This document shows, piece by piece, positions 42,850-52,844 of a stretch of DNA of 64,000 bases. This stretch comes from Thalassobacterium sedimentorum. Its GTDB lineage: Bacteria; Verrucomicrobiota; Verrucomicrobiia; Opitutales; Coraliomargaritaceae. Made by a program: the position numbers and the translations under genes. The stretch is from contig NZ_JARXIC010000010.1 of the NCBI RefSeq assembly GCF_031127905.1, positions 1-64,000 on the forward strand. Direction: 5' to 3'. The first letter of the stretch is position 1, and each line of letters begins with the position of its first letter. Below the pieces are notes generated by a model. It worked only from the letters and a program-made list of their open reading frames with translations. It had not been told where the DNA came from and made no database searches.

Positions 42850-44277
42850 TCATCGAAGGCTAAAAAAGCGGATTTTACGCAGGCCAAACCAAGTCATGCG
42901 TAATAAGATCCACCCGTGTCGGAAACGTGAAATATTAGTATCACCATAAGTACGGTCCCGATAGCGAACGAGAATATCACGAATCCGTAGATCGAGCATC
43001 GCACTACCGAAGAGCAAATTAAAATCCCCAAAAGGATCAAAATCTCCCAACACTTCAATGCGTTGAAGTAGGCGCACATAGTCAGCACGCAGCAGCATCT
43101 TTGTCCCACACAGGCTATCCTTAATCGGTTGCCCCAGCACAAAGCTGAGTGCAGTCGCAAAGAATTTATTGCCCAGCAGATTCAGAAAGCGCATTGCTTG
43201 CGATTCCATCGGATAAACCAAACGACAACCATTCGCAAACTCGCAATTGCCCGATGCAATCGCCTCATAGAACTTGGGTAAATCCTCAGGTGGCGCCGTC
43301 AAGTCACCGTCTTGAATCACCAACACATCCCCCTTTGCCACCGCAAAACCTGCGAAAACAGCATCCCACTTCCCCTTGCCAGGCTGTTGTAAATATTGCA
43401 CACGATGAGGCCCCTCATAGGCGGCCACTTCGCGCTGAATCACCTCCCAGGTGTCATCCACACTGTTACCTTCGACAAAGATCACCTCCGTCTGTTTCCC
43501 GAGAGTCGGGATACGCTCCAAAGCCGCTCGAATATTGCCAGACTCATTGCGTGCAGGCACCACAACCGAGCAACTAATCTCACCTTCGATTTTTGGTAAC
43601 ATCATAGGACGTGCCACCGCAGTCGTGGACATACCGAAGTGGCGAAAGAGTGGCAAACGAACCAAGAAACTATTACAAAAGGGTGCCAAAAGCGGAACCC
43701 GAAAAGGCAATATTTGCTCAGTTGCACTGCTCACGACCTCAAAACCATTTAATTCAAGTATATTTTGAATATCCTTTGAACTCAGCCAGTTACTTTGAGG
43801 CTGCGGACTCGTCAAACGCAGACCACGCGCCAATTTCATGAGAGGCAACCAAACATGATTGAGCGATACGATATGCACACGAGTACGCGCATGGCACATG
43901 CGACGCAAATTAGCAATACAAGTATGCACATCGGGCAGATACCCGACCAGATAATCGAGAATGATAACATCAAATTGCTCCTCAGACTCAAAGGTTTCCA
44001 AATTACCGACTTTGAATTCTAGGTTTGGTTGATTGTGTTTTTGCTGAGCCCGCTCTACCATTTTCCGACTAAGGTCAATGCCCACCCCCCTCGAAGGATT
44101 GAGCGATGCAAGTAAATCCCCATGCGCACAACCAACTTCCAACACACGCATCCCAGCTTGCACGTGGAAGCGAAAATACCCCTGCACTTGCGAGTGGAAA
44201 CCGCGCTGCCGCGCGCGAAATGCATCACCTTGTTCAGCGATCACGTTGAAATGTTTTTCTAAAGCCTTCGTATCCAT
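42850..44277 (-). CDS. Methyltransferase fused to a family 2 glycosyltransferase
   Basis: Protein of 475 residues with two enzyme parts. The N-terminal 220 residues form a class I SAM-dependent methyltransferase: VLEVGCAHGDLL (45-56) is motif I, GVGIDLS motif II, and FDVIILDYLVGYL motif IV. From about 230 a GT2 domain follows: CSVVVPARNESGNI, then QDGDLTAPPEDL (the DxD-like metal site, about 320) and CGTKMLLRADY. The GT part resembles dolichyl- or undecaprenyl-phosphate hexosyltransferases but lacks C-terminal membrane helices. Both activities probably act on one lipid-linked or surface glycan. It opens the glycan-related block up to 52783. Confidence 0.85.
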   Translation of the reverse strand: MDTKALEKHFNVIAEQGDAFRARQRGFHSQVQGYFRFHVQAGMRVLEVGCAHGDLLASLNPSRGVGIDLSRKMVERAQQKHNQPNLEFKVGNLETFESEEQFDVIILDYLVGYLPDVHTCIANLRRMCHARTRVHIVSLNHVWLPLMKLARGLRLTSPQPQSNWLSSKDIQNILELNGFEVVSSATEQILPFRVPLLAPFCNSFLVRLPLFRHFGMSTTAVARPMMLPKIEGEISCSVVVPARNESGNIRAALERIPTLGKQTEVIFVEGNSVDDTWEVIQREVAAYEGPHRVQYLQQPGKGKWDAVFAGFAVAKGDVLVIQDGDLTAPPEDLPKFYEAIASGNCEFANGCRLVYPMESQAMRFLNLLGNKFFATALSFVLGQPIKDSLCGTKMLLRADYVRLLQRIEVLGDFDPFGDFNLLFGSAMLDLRIRDILVRYRDRTYGDTNISRFRHGWILLRMTWFGLRKIRFFSLR

Positions 44278-44409
44278 TCTTAAAAGTGATGCTAGTAAGG
44301 GCTTCTTTTTAACATACAGTCAAACAAAGACATTCTGGACATTTTTTTAACAATCAGTTCACGAGAAAGCGACTTGCTATAACAATGCGCAGAGCTTTGA
44401 TTTCGCACT

Positions 44410-46500
44410 ATGCAAAATGAGCCATCCTCGCCCGCTCGCAATACTGCGTCGGCCTACCTAACTGCGATCACTGTCATTCTTGCGCCAGCCCTCTCATTTT
44501 CAATACAACCAATTACAGGTAAGTATTTACTACCGATACTTGGAGGCACCGCGACCACCTGGCTCAGTACACTGATATTTTTTCAGGCTTGCGTACTGAT
44601 TGGATATTTGAGCGCTTTCGCAATCGTTAAAATGAATGGAAAGCTGCAGTCTATTTGCATGGCCATATTTGCCATTCTATCTGTGATTCTACTCAAAGCC
44701 CCTCCAGAGATTACCCCAGGTGCGATGAGCATTTGGCAGCTCATACTCGGACTTAGTTTCTCATTAATTATTCCAGTCACGTTCCTTTTCACAATCGGAG
44801 TAGTCTTACATGAGTGGCTAGGCGTCGCTCGTGGGCATATCCCTTGGTATTTGTACGCGCTTTCAAATTTAGGTAGTATATTGGCACTCCTCATTTATCC
44901 ATTTTGGATTGAACCAAACATATCACTCGAAGCCCAATCCTTGGCATGGCGTATCTCCTTAGGCCTACTCGCTCTATTAGTCTTAAGTCTGTGCGTCAAC
45001 CGCTGGCACCTCCCGCCTGCAAGCTTTCGCCCAAAGGCCTCAAACGAAGATGCGGCATCTCGACAAAGAATCCTCTACTGGCTGCTTTTGGCATTTCTAT
45101 CATGCCTGCTATTCATGGCAACCACCCGGGAATTAACTGCTGAACTCGGCTCACATCCATTAGCATGGGTGCTTCCATTAGCCATCTATCTCGGCGCCTT
45201 TTCATTAACCTTTTCAGGTTTTTGGGGACGCAAACTCAATATCGCGACTGGCATTGTGTTCGTCATAACTTTTACGGCCTATGTCTATAAACAGGGCCTC
45301 GCAATGAACGGATTGGATGCGCGAAGTATACAGCTATTGCTACTCAACGTAGCCGCTGGATGCGTATTTCTAAACGGCACACTATATCAAAGTCGCTCGC
45401 AGAGTTCATTCACCTCATTTTACATAATGATCGCACTCGGTGGATGCCTTGCAGGTCTATTTTCAACTCTAATCGCACCATATATTTTCAATCGCAATTA
45501 CGAATTCCAACTAGCAGCCTTCCTATCAATATTGATCGTTATAAGTGTATGCCAAATAAATAAACCAATACTGAAACTGGCCCTGCTACTGGTATTCTTA
45601 TCGCCTGCATGCTGGCTGTTAAGCCATGATTTACATAAGATCAATGCGAAGGCGCCGAAAATACAAAATCATTTCATGCGCTCAATCTATAGCCAGAACA
45701 TCCTGACAGTTGCTCCGGGCAGACTATCTATTAGTAGTGAAGCTACACTACATGGTTCGGAGATCACACAGACTGATATCAAAGGCCTTCCCACGACTTA
45801 CTACCATCTTGAATCTCCGATCGGTATGGTTTTTGAGTATCTGAACACAAAGAATGATCAATCATCGCGAAAAATTGGCGTTATAGGCCTAGGCGCAGGC
45901 ACACTCGCCTACTATGGGCGCCAACAGGATCACATGGTATTTTGGGATATTGACCCAAGCATATTACAAATTGCAGAGAACTTTTTCAACTACCTGAGTA
46001 ATAGTCCGGCCACAACCGAACTCCGCCTTGCGGATGGACGAATTGGAATTCGAGAGCTAGACTCCCCACTACAAATGCTCATCGTCGATGCATTTACAGG
46101 CGATGCAGTCCCCTCGCACTTACTAACCAAAGAAGCTTTCAGTGAATTCTCTAATGCAGCTCCAAACGGATGGATAATTTATCACATCTCCAGTCGATGG
46201 ATGGAGGTCACCCCAGTTCTTCAAGCTAACTTAGAAGCCAGCAAGCGACGGGGCGTTCGAATAATGACAATTATCCCCCCCGAAGTCGCATCCAAGACAG
46301 ACTATCGCTCCGCATCCTATATAGTCATCCCTCCTATAGATGAAGTCGATAAATTCCTCGATTTCCTTCGACCTAAAGCAGACTCTAACCCCTATGTCAG
46401 CTCAATGTTTAAAGTCCCCAGCAATTTAAGACAATCCATTCCGTGGACAGACAGCCAAAATTCGATTACCGACCTACTACTCTGGTCGAAATTCCTCTAG
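44410..46500 (+). CDS. Membrane protein with C-terminal spermidine-synthase-like domain
   Basis: Protein of 696 residues. About 12 membrane helices (residues 15-425; ALSFSIQPITGKYLLPILGGTATTWL is typical of this group) precede a Rossmann domain similar to spermidine synthase (about 440-660). It has GVIGLGAGTLAYYG (about 491-504) and LQMLIVDAFTGDAVPSHLLTKEAF (about 555-578). The acceptor-site acidic motif of true spermidine synthases is replaced by DAFTGD, so polyamine synthesis is unlikely; the family is of unknown function and common in marine bacteria. It sits alone on the plus strand between two minus-strand glycan genes, which argues for a surface-glycan role only by position. Confidence 0.8.
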   Translation: MQNEPSSPARNTASAYLTAITVILAPALSFSIQPITGKYLLPILGGTATTWLSTLIFFQACVLIGYLSAFAIVKMNGKLQSICMAIFAILSVILLKAPPEITPGAMSIWQLILGLSFSLIIPVTFLFTIGVVLHEWLGVARGHIPWYLYALSNLGSILALLIYPFWIEPNISLEAQSLAWRISLGLLALLVLSLCVNRWHLPPASFRPKASNEDAASRQRILYWLLLAFLSCLLFMATTRELTAELGSHPLAWVLPLAIYLGAFSLTFSGFWGRKLNIATGIVFVITFTAYVYKQGLAMNGLDARSIQLLLLNVAAGCVFLNGTLYQSRSQSSFTSFYIMIALGGCLAGLFSTLIAPYIFNRNYEFQLAAFLSILIVISVCQINKPILKLALLLVFLSPACWLLSHDLHKINAKAPKIQNHFMRSIYSQNILTVAPGRLSISSEATLHGSEITQTDIKGLPTTYYHLESPIGMVFEYLNTKNDQSSRKIGVIGLGAGTLAYYGRQQDHMVFWDIDPSILQIAENFFNYLSNSPATTELRLADGRIGIRELDSPLQMLIVDAFTGDAVPSHLLTKEAFSEFSNAAPNGWIIYHISSRWMEVTPVLQANLEASKRRGVRIMTIIPPEVASKTDYRSASYIVIPPIDEVDKFLDFLRPKADSNPYVSSMFKVPSNLRQSIPWTDSQNSITDLLLWSKFL

Positions 46501-46518
46501 GCTGTTGACGAGGATTCG

Positions 46519-48360
46519 CTATGGTAAGTATAGAGGGTCGTATGGTAGATCATCAAAATCATCCATTGTCCGTTGATGATCTTTAATGTGAAGAACTCGA
46601 CTGATTTGAGTTCGTAGTGAAGGAGTCAACTGATAATAAGCATCCTCAACAGGTTCTAGTTGAAAATAATCATGATGCTGCGACAAGACAGGCCTCCATT
46701 CTCCACTAGCATTCAGACGCAAGGTCTCCACCAAAAAGACATTCTTAAAGCCACCTCTCTTCATTTGATAGGATAGTGGCTTTAAGCGGGCCACCAACTT
46801 ATTGCAAGTAATACTAGGATAGCGCGCCGCATTCCAAACGTGCGGATGGTTATCGATAAAAAAAGTAGTCTTTGGTTCTAATTGCTCGGTTTGCAGCCAA
46901 TCGAGTTTCCAATTTTGTGAGGCAGCATGTGGATTACGCTTAGGCACTTCTTTTAAACTTAAAACATTCGGTAGAGAGCATAACGCATAGAACAAGCACA
47001 CAAAAAACAGAATAGAAATATCACAGTGCAACCTCTTGGTAAGCTCATTTAAGAAAAACCCCCAACCAGCTAACAAGGGAGGGATGACAACCAAACTAAA
47101 GCGCACAGCCAATGCATCCTGAAAACTCCCCCAAAAATAGGTCGCATAGATGCAATACATAATGACAAAACCTGACAACCAAGTCACTACAGCGATTCGA
47201 CACTCAGGAAATCGATCTACATTCTCTTGGCTCTGATAGTAGGCGTAAACAGCCCACACCAGGCCAGAAGCACCCACGAGCAACAGAAATAAGTCATTTG
47301 GGCTGCTCCAAGATGGATTCAAAAAGAATAAGGAATTATCAACCAAATGCTCCCTGAGATAGTCCAAGCTAAAAACTGGCAATTCTTCAGTGCCTGCCCC
47401 CTGAAAACCATCAGTTCGTGCCAAGGTCAATCGCAACAGCCAAATCGATGGTATCAGCAAAAAAGAAACCATAAATATCGCAAGGCCTGGGCGAAATTCC
47501 GTAAGTCTTCCTGCTTTCAAAACTAAGAACACGCCGAGCACCACCACCCACACAGCAGACTCATAACGAGCATAAGCAAGTAGCGAAGCACAGAAAACCG
47601 CTAAAGTTTCAGGAGCTTGACCATATTTCTCTTCCCCGCAGAAAAACATAGTACATCCCAACATCGCAATAAGCAGATAATTAACCGGTTCCAAGCCCGC
47701 CCCGCAGACTGATTGTAACCACACCGGATTCCAGATGAATGGCAGTATGGCCACCAAAGCAATCAGCGGACGGAAAAACTGCTTCAAAAGAAACCAAAAG
47801 GTGAGCACTGCAAAAAGACTAATCCAATAATTAACCTTGAACGCATTACCCACGTCATAGCCAAAAATCCAATGATACATCGCCACAATGGCAGGGAACA
47901 ACCAAGGCCGCTTATCCATACGACCGTCAACAATTTCGAAATCATCCCCCAGCCAGTATCCACGATGCGCAGAGAAAACTTCCCCTGTCTCGTAGATAGA
48001 TAAAGCGGTGTTCGCTAATGTCCCTTCATCATCCATGACACCAAACCTAGGCTCTGCCAAGAAATTCCAAGTCAGTATGGTTAAAGCAATTAATACAGCA
48101 CCAAAGAACCAATCAGTGCGTGCGCCCAAGCCATCAAGCATGAATCGCCTCTTAAGCAAAAGCACCAAAGAACATAACCATCCGACCAATAGCGCCATGA
48201 CAAACACAACACCGGCCTCACGGACGCCTTGATACGCAAGACTTATTGGAAGCGCAAAACCTACAGTAAGGCAAGAAGCCCCAAACGCCAGCAGTAGCCA
48301 AAGTCTGAACGAGCCTCGCATTAAGGTGGCAAAACGGTTACTATGTTTAAACGGAAGCAT
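46519..48360 (-). CDS. GT-C-like polytopic membrane protein (1)
   Basis: Protein of about 613 residues with roughly twelve membrane helices in the first 460 residues and a C-terminal periplasmic part. The first periplasmic loop carries EPRFGVMDDEGTLANTALSIYETGEV, with an acidic pair (MDDE) near the place where GT-C enzymes such as ArnT, PMT or oligosaccharyltransferases hold their catalytic carboxylate. No family signature is otherwise certain. Start: the frame begins at a TTG (48375); ATG 48360 overlaps the previous gene's stop by 14 nt. It is last in a run of four overlapping genes. Confidence 0.6.
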   Translation of the reverse strand: MLPFKHSNRFATLMRGSFRLWLLLAFGASCLTVGFALPISLAYQGVREAGVVFVMALLVGWLCSLVLLLKRRFMLDGLGARTDWFFGAVLIALTILTWNFLAEPRFGVMDDEGTLANTALSIYETGEVFSAHRGYWLGDDFEIVDGRMDKRPWLFPAIVAMYHWIFGYDVGNAFKVNYWISLFAVLTFWFLLKQFFRPLIALVAILPFIWNPVWLQSVCGAGLEPVNYLLIAMLGCTMFFCGEEKYGQAPETLAVFCASLLAYARYESAVWVVVLGVFLVLKAGRLTEFRPGLAIFMVSFLLIPSIWLLRLTLARTDGFQGAGTEELPVFSLDYLREHLVDNSLFFLNPSWSSPNDLFLLLVGASGLVWAVYAYYQSQENVDRFPECRIAVVTWLSGFVIMYCIYATYFWGSFQDALAVRFSLVVIPPLLAGWGFFLNELTKRLHCDISILFFVCLFYALCSLPNVLSLKEVPKRNPHAASQNWKLDWLQTEQLEPKTTFFIDNHPHVWNAARYPSITCNKLVARLKPLSYQMKRGGFKNVFLVETLRLNASGEWRPVLSQHHDYFQLEPVEDAYYQLTPSLRTQISRVLHIKDHQRTMDDFDDLPYDPLYLP

Positions 48361-49111
48361 TTTTCTCCAGAACAATCAGCATACGTAGCCCAATATACTG
48401 CAACAAAAACTGCGGGATCCATGATTCAATTTTCATCAAGCTAGACAATATGGAGCCAGGTAAAAATTGTGGCCCTGAATACCCTCCCGAAAGAGGATAG
48501 GCCAAGCAGTCTCGATACGAGATATTCTGAATAGTCATCCCTAACTCCACAAATTTACTCTCCGTCGTCGAAGCTTGCTCTTTAAAGAGTTCAAGCGCCA
48601 TTGCCATATTCGCAAAATTGCCATCATCATCATCTGCAGGAAATTCATATGGCGCAATGATTCCTTTGGGAGCGATCGGTTCCACATGAAAGGCACGATA
48701 AAAGTATCGTCCAAATAATGTGCTTGCGGGTTCCATTAGAATGAGTCGCCCACCAGGGCGCAAAACCTGACTCGCACTTTCAATTAAGCCCAAGGGACTT
48801 CTTAGGTGATGCAATACATCCAATGCCATAATATTTGCCCATGGCTGGTCCTGAAAAAGCGGAATATCATAAGCAGAAGCCACACGATCAACATAAGGTG
48901 TCTTCACTAAATCACTAGTAATAACCGAATCATTAAACTCCTTGATCACACCAATTCCTGACCCCAATTCCAAGCTAGCACCATCTACGCATGCATCTAG
49001 CATCTGCTGGTACAACTCCTGATAGATACGTCTCAAACCTGACTTTTTATGCCAGGCACGCGAACTCAAATCAAGCAGACTTAAGTCATATGTCATCTCA
49101 ACTTCACTCAT
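48347..49111 (-). CDS. SAM-dependent methyltransferase
   Basis: Protein of 254 residues of class I methyltransferase fold. The glycine motif is ASLELGSGIGVIKEF (about 36-50), and NIMALDVLHHLRSPLGLIESASQVLRPGGRLIL (here given in part: MALDVLHHLRSP, LRPGGRLILMEP) is the usual motif IV-V region of Methyltransf_11. ATG 49111 overlaps the stop of the gene before it by 8 nt; a GTG at 49117 is also possible. It probably methylates a sugar or lipid-linked glycan made by its membrane neighbours. The substrate cannot be read from the sequence. Confidence 0.85.
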   Translation of the reverse strand: MSEVEMTYDLSLLDLSSRAWHKKSGLRRIYQELYQQMLDACVDGASLELGSGIGVIKEFNDSVITSDLVKTPYVDRVASAYDIPLFQDQPWANIMALDVLHHLRSPLGLIESASQVLRPGGRLILMEPASTLFGRYFYRAFHVEPIAPKGIIAPYEFPADDDDGNFANMAMALELFKEQASTTESKFVELGMTIQNISYRDCLAYPLSGGYSGPQFLPGSILSSLMKIESWIPQFLLQYIGLRMLIVLEKNASV

Positions 49112-50873
49112 CCACACTCCCTCTAAGGCTCACCAGTCGACAAATTCGAGTCAAATGATAGGGTCTAAACGAGCGCTCTGCGAGAATTTCCATTTGAAAT
49201 CTATCCCGCATTGCACGCGCTTGTAAACTCTCAGGCACATATGCCTGACCATTCAATAATAAGCGCTCAACATAGACGATCTCTTCGTATACACCGTCAT
49301 CAACTAAACCTAAAATACTATCTGAAGAACGCAAACAAGCATTCAAACCTAGAGAGGACTCTTCGCGCATGGTATGCGTTAACAAGTATCGATCAATCCA
49401 CAGCGCACTTGGCGCAACTTCATCAGCAAAAGCCCCGAGCCAGCGATCTTCGTTCACCACGAAATTCTCACGACTATATGGAGGATTTGCATTCACTGAC
49501 ATGGTATAAAAAAGAACAAAACAAGTACTACTAATGATGGCATAGCACCATACAGATTTAAACTGACGAGCGAAATGCGTCATTAACACAACTGAGCTGA
49601 GCGTTAACAACCAATAAAATAACAAGGAATACCTCGATACAAACGGGCTATCCAAGCGACTGGCATGAAACCCAAGAATAAGTACAAACTGAAGTATAAG
49701 AAACGGAGCGAATACAATTAAACAGAGATCCACTGGCCTAAAGTCTAGAAATCTCTGACCAGCGACCCGATACTTAAAAACCAGAGGAAACGCAACCAAC
49801 CCGATTAAACCGCATACACTGAGCATAGGCGAGTTCGCAAGATCACCATCCCATGCGAAAAAGAATGCGAGCGCATGGGAGAAGTTTGTGATTAAATACT
49901 GCCACGAAAATGCAGTTTCTGCCCCTCGAGTCAGCTCCCAAGCACTTGGTTGGCTAAGGTAATCAAGAATATGCAAGCCATAAGCAACTAACAATAGTGG
50001 AGCTAGAATAGTCGCCCAGGATAACTGAATTTGTCCACTACGCAACCAGCCCAACAAAACGATAAGTGCGACTGGAGCTATAAACAATGCCAACTCATAG
50101 CGAGTATATGCAAGAAGCACAGTAGCCAAAACCAAGACCCCCTCGCCAAGCCTACTCGGCTGCTTAAGATAAGCAATCGCTCCCAGCATGACTACGATTA
50201 AGAGAACCAAGCCTAAAAGCTCCATACCTCCGCCGCTAGCAATTTGCGAAACGAGCGGCAGGCCAGCGAACAATAGAACAGTCAGAAAACCTGCTGGAGC
50301 GCCCGACAAAAGGCATCCAAATGCATAAGCTAAAAGAAATAATAGGCCTCCTAAAATCCCATTTAGCAGAAAACTATTAAACACTGAATACCCCAAGCAA
50401 TCATGCAGAATAGAGACGTATAATGGATACAGCCACAATCGCTTATCAATAACCGTATTGGCAGCGACTTGCTTGCCAGCGTGATCCAACAGAAGATTCA
50501 CATCGGTAAGCACTTGACGGTCTTCGTGCATATTTCTAGCCGTATTTGCTAGGACATAATCATCCATCGCAATCTTATATCCGAAATCTGCGTGCACAAA
50601 AATGACATAGCTCCCGATGACTGTAGCAGCGCATGCAAGCGAGATGCTAGCTATTTTCCAAGACCCTGAGAAATGTTCGCGTAAAAAAGCTACAGCGAGC
50701 CACGCCAGAAAAAGCATGGTAGTGCTCAGTGCGAAAAAATACCCGCCGTATTGTACCACAGCAGCACGCGTGGCGGGAACCACCAAAAATAGTGCGGCGA
50801 CAGATAATATGACAGACAAGGCAAATAACACACAACGGCCAGTCACAAACTTAATGATTAGATCCTTACTCAC
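49104..50873 (-). CDS. GT-C-like polytopic membrane protein (2)
   Basis: Protein of 589 residues with about twelve membrane helices. The first periplasmic loop has FGYKIAMDDYVLANTARNMHEDRQV, where MDD corresponds to the MDDE of the gene at 46519 and HMDEP of the gene at 50870, so the three are related. A GTG start overlaps the upstream stop as GTGA, indicating translational coupling. The C-terminal part (about 500-589) is soluble and contains no recognisable motif. Likely a lipid-linked-sugar-dependent glycosyltransferase. Confidence 0.6.
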   Translation of the reverse strand: MSKDLIIKFVTGRCVLFALSVILSVAALFLVVPATRAAVVQYGGYFFALSTTMLFLAWLAVAFLREHFSGSWKIASISLACAATVIGSYVIFVHADFGYKIAMDDYVLANTARNMHEDRQVLTDVNLLLDHAGKQVAANTVIDKRLWLYPLYVSILHDCLGYSVFNSFLLNGILGGLLFLLAYAFGCLLSGAPAGFLTVLLFAGLPLVSQIASGGGMELLGLVLLIVVMLGAIAYLKQPSRLGEGVLVLATVLLAYTRYELALFIAPVALIVLLGWLRSGQIQLSWATILAPLLLVAYGLHILDYLSQPSAWELTRGAETAFSWQYLITNFSHALAFFFAWDGDLANSPMLSVCGLIGLVAFPLVFKYRVAGQRFLDFRPVDLCLIVFAPFLILQFVLILGFHASRLDSPFVSRYSLLFYWLLTLSSVVLMTHFARQFKSVWCYAIISSTCFVLFYTMSVNANPPYSRENFVVNEDRWLGAFADEVAPSALWIDRYLLTHTMREESSLGLNACLRSSDSILGLVDDGVYEEIVYVERLLLNGQAYVPESLQARAMRDRFQMEILAERSFRPYHLTRICRLVSLRGSVDE

Positions 50874-52783
50874 AATAATTTAGGCAGAGTTTCAACAAAC
50901 AGTCGGTTCTTTATCGCTTCTTCCGACATTCTACCCGTGTAATCAACTTGAACGTCTCCCCAATCTGGCCGCAAAAGATTGCTAGCGGGTAAGGCCTCCC
51001 TACGAATGCCTTCCACACGTGCGAGCCTCAGCAGCTTCCCTGTAGGCGTCATCTGTTCTTCAAGTACAGTCAGCTTAAAGCAGTTTTCAATTCGCTCATA
51101 ACTGAGCGTCTTTCCCTCCCGCTTAAAATTCGCCTCGAAAGCCCCTTCACCAACCAAATAGAGAACGAACACATCATCAAATGTCTTTAGATGCATATGC
51201 AACTCAAGCTCTGGAAGTTGCCGCTGGGCTGTAATCACAGAAATAGAAGAGATATTGGATAAAACCCCTACAATACTCACTTGAGAAATAAGTAGGGGGT
51301 TCCCCTGCAATGGCTGGCCCTTCAAGTCGTCGCCCAATTTTAGCACTCGGTCGCACAAACTCTCACTCTCGATTTCATCGAGATATTCATTCCTTGCGAT
51401 CGCAGGACGGCTCACCACTAAAAAGTATAGTACACACAGAACAAGGATGCCTCCTTGTGGTTTAAGCCCCCCTCCTCTAGGTATCCAAATTCTAAAGACC
51501 GCTAACACTACCACTACCTGAAGGCATAAAAACGGCAGCGCAATGCGCGTTACAACCATATCATCTAAATGCGCCCAGTGATAGACCATTAAGAGACCAA
51601 AATTAAATAGTATCAACGCTACCACAACCATTGCCATTCTAGACTTAACAGGATGGTTAAAACAACTCGCCCAGCGTCCTGAAAAAAACGACCACACTAG
51701 ACATAGAAATGCTAGAGCTGACAATACACTCAACAGAAAGCTGTTAGGCAATTCCCCACTCATGGAAAAGAGATACATTCCCGCATGCTGCAAGTTATCC
51801 CCTAAATAACTAAGGGAAAATGGCTCTGAACGCCCATCCTGCATCTGCCAAAATGAACTATACTCCCGCATCATAACCCGCTGTAAGCCAAATGGCACCA
51901 ACAGTAGAGGTGCAAGGATGAGAGCGATCGAGATCTCAATTCTGCGTACATGCCACCAGTGCCAAAGGACGCCAATGGCAACTGGCAATACGAAGACAGC
52001 AGACTCATAACGCGACTGAACCAAAAGAATGGTTGATGCAATATATAGCGCCTGATGCTTCAAACTAGGACTCTCAATATATTTGAGCATAGCAACCGTA
52101 GTCAGCCCAATCATCGTCGTATTGAGCAAGTCAAAGCCACCCGAATTCGCGACGACTGATAGCAGCGGCAGTGTCGCCAGCAAGACAAGCGTAAGATAGC
52201 CCCCCAATGAAGGCAGCAACCTACCTCCCAAGTAAAAACCCGTAGCAAGAAATAACAAAAGAACAATCGCGTTTAAGTAAATACTGTTTTCCACCCGGTA
52301 GCCAGTGGTGTCATGCAACAAACTAACTAGGAATGGAAAAAGCAAAGGTCGCTTATCCACTGCCCCAGAGTTCGGATAATACATATTTTGCACATTATAG
52401 CCTGCAGTGAAATAGAAACAACTTCGGTCCACGTGCATCTGCTTCGCAGTCGCTGCTAAAACTGGCTCGTCCATATGTATTTTAAATTCGGCTGGCTGTG
52501 CATTTAGGACATACATCCAAGTCAGCAAAACAGCCAGAACCGGACAATATACTCGAAGCTTCTTCTGACGTAGTGCAGCCAGCCTCTCTCCAATCGGAAC
52601 GCCCCCGCTAACAACCTGCCACCAAGACGCAATGGCCAACAAAAATGCAAGCAGTATGAACCAATAACCACTCCACCCCACAACAAGAAAGGCTCGCTCT
52701 ACGTCAAAGTAAAAAAACCCAAAATAGATCGCCAACAACGAGGCCAAAAATAGCAGAATACAACGGTGACGCATAATGCACAT
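50870..52783 (-). CDS. GT-C-like polytopic membrane protein (3)
   Basis: Protein of 637 residues with about twelve membrane helices and a soluble C-terminal domain. Its first periplasmic loop shows IHMDEPVLAATAKQMHVDRS, again an acidic pair at the GT-C catalytic position. Two start codons are possible, 52783 and 52774 (MRHRCILLFLASLL). The first lies directly after the T tract of the pilin terminator, so the message made by readthrough would have a strong hairpin right before the start codon. No separate promoter is visible between the pilin gene and this gene. It heads the set of four overlapping genes down to 46519. Confidence 0.6.
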   Translation of the reverse strand: MCIMRHRCILLFLASLLAIYFGFFYFDVERAFLVVGWSGYWFILLAFLLAIASWWQVVSGGVPIGERLAALRQKKLRVYCPVLAVLLTWMYVLNAQPAEFKIHMDEPVLAATAKQMHVDRSCFYFTAGYNVQNMYYPNSGAVDKRPLLFPFLVSLLHDTTGYRVENSIYLNAIVLLLFLATGFYLGGRLLPSLGGYLTLVLLATLPLLSVVANSGGFDLLNTTMIGLTTVAMLKYIESPSLKHQALYIASTILLVQSRYESAVFVLPVAIGVLWHWWHVRRIEISIALILAPLLLVPFGLQRVMMREYSSFWQMQDGRSEPFSLSYLGDNLQHAGMYLFSMSGELPNSFLLSVLSALAFLCLVWSFFSGRWASCFNHPVKSRMAMVVVALILFNFGLLMVYHWAHLDDMVVTRIALPFLCLQVVVVLAVFRIWIPRGGGLKPQGGILVLCVLYFLVVSRPAIARNEYLDEIESESLCDRVLKLGDDLKGQPLQGNPLLISQVSIVGVLSNISSISVITAQRQLPELELHMHLKTFDDVFVLYLVGEGAFEANFKREGKTLSYERIENCFKLTVLEEQMTPTGKLLRLARVEGIRREALPASNLLRPDWGDVQVDYTGRMSEEAIKNRLFVETLPKLL

Positions 52784-52786
52784 AAA

Positions 52787-52815
52787 AAAGGCTGCCCGAT
52801 AAACGGACAGCCTTT
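52787..52815 (-). terminator. Pilin gene terminator touching the next start codon
   Basis: Arms AAAGGCTGCCCG / CGGACAGCCTTT with one C-A mismatch and an ATAAA loop. On the minus strand six T follow, and the next base triplet is the ATG of the GT-C-like gene. Confidence 0.85.
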
Positions 52816-52844
52816 AATTCGTAAAAGTTACTAACTAGAACAGA

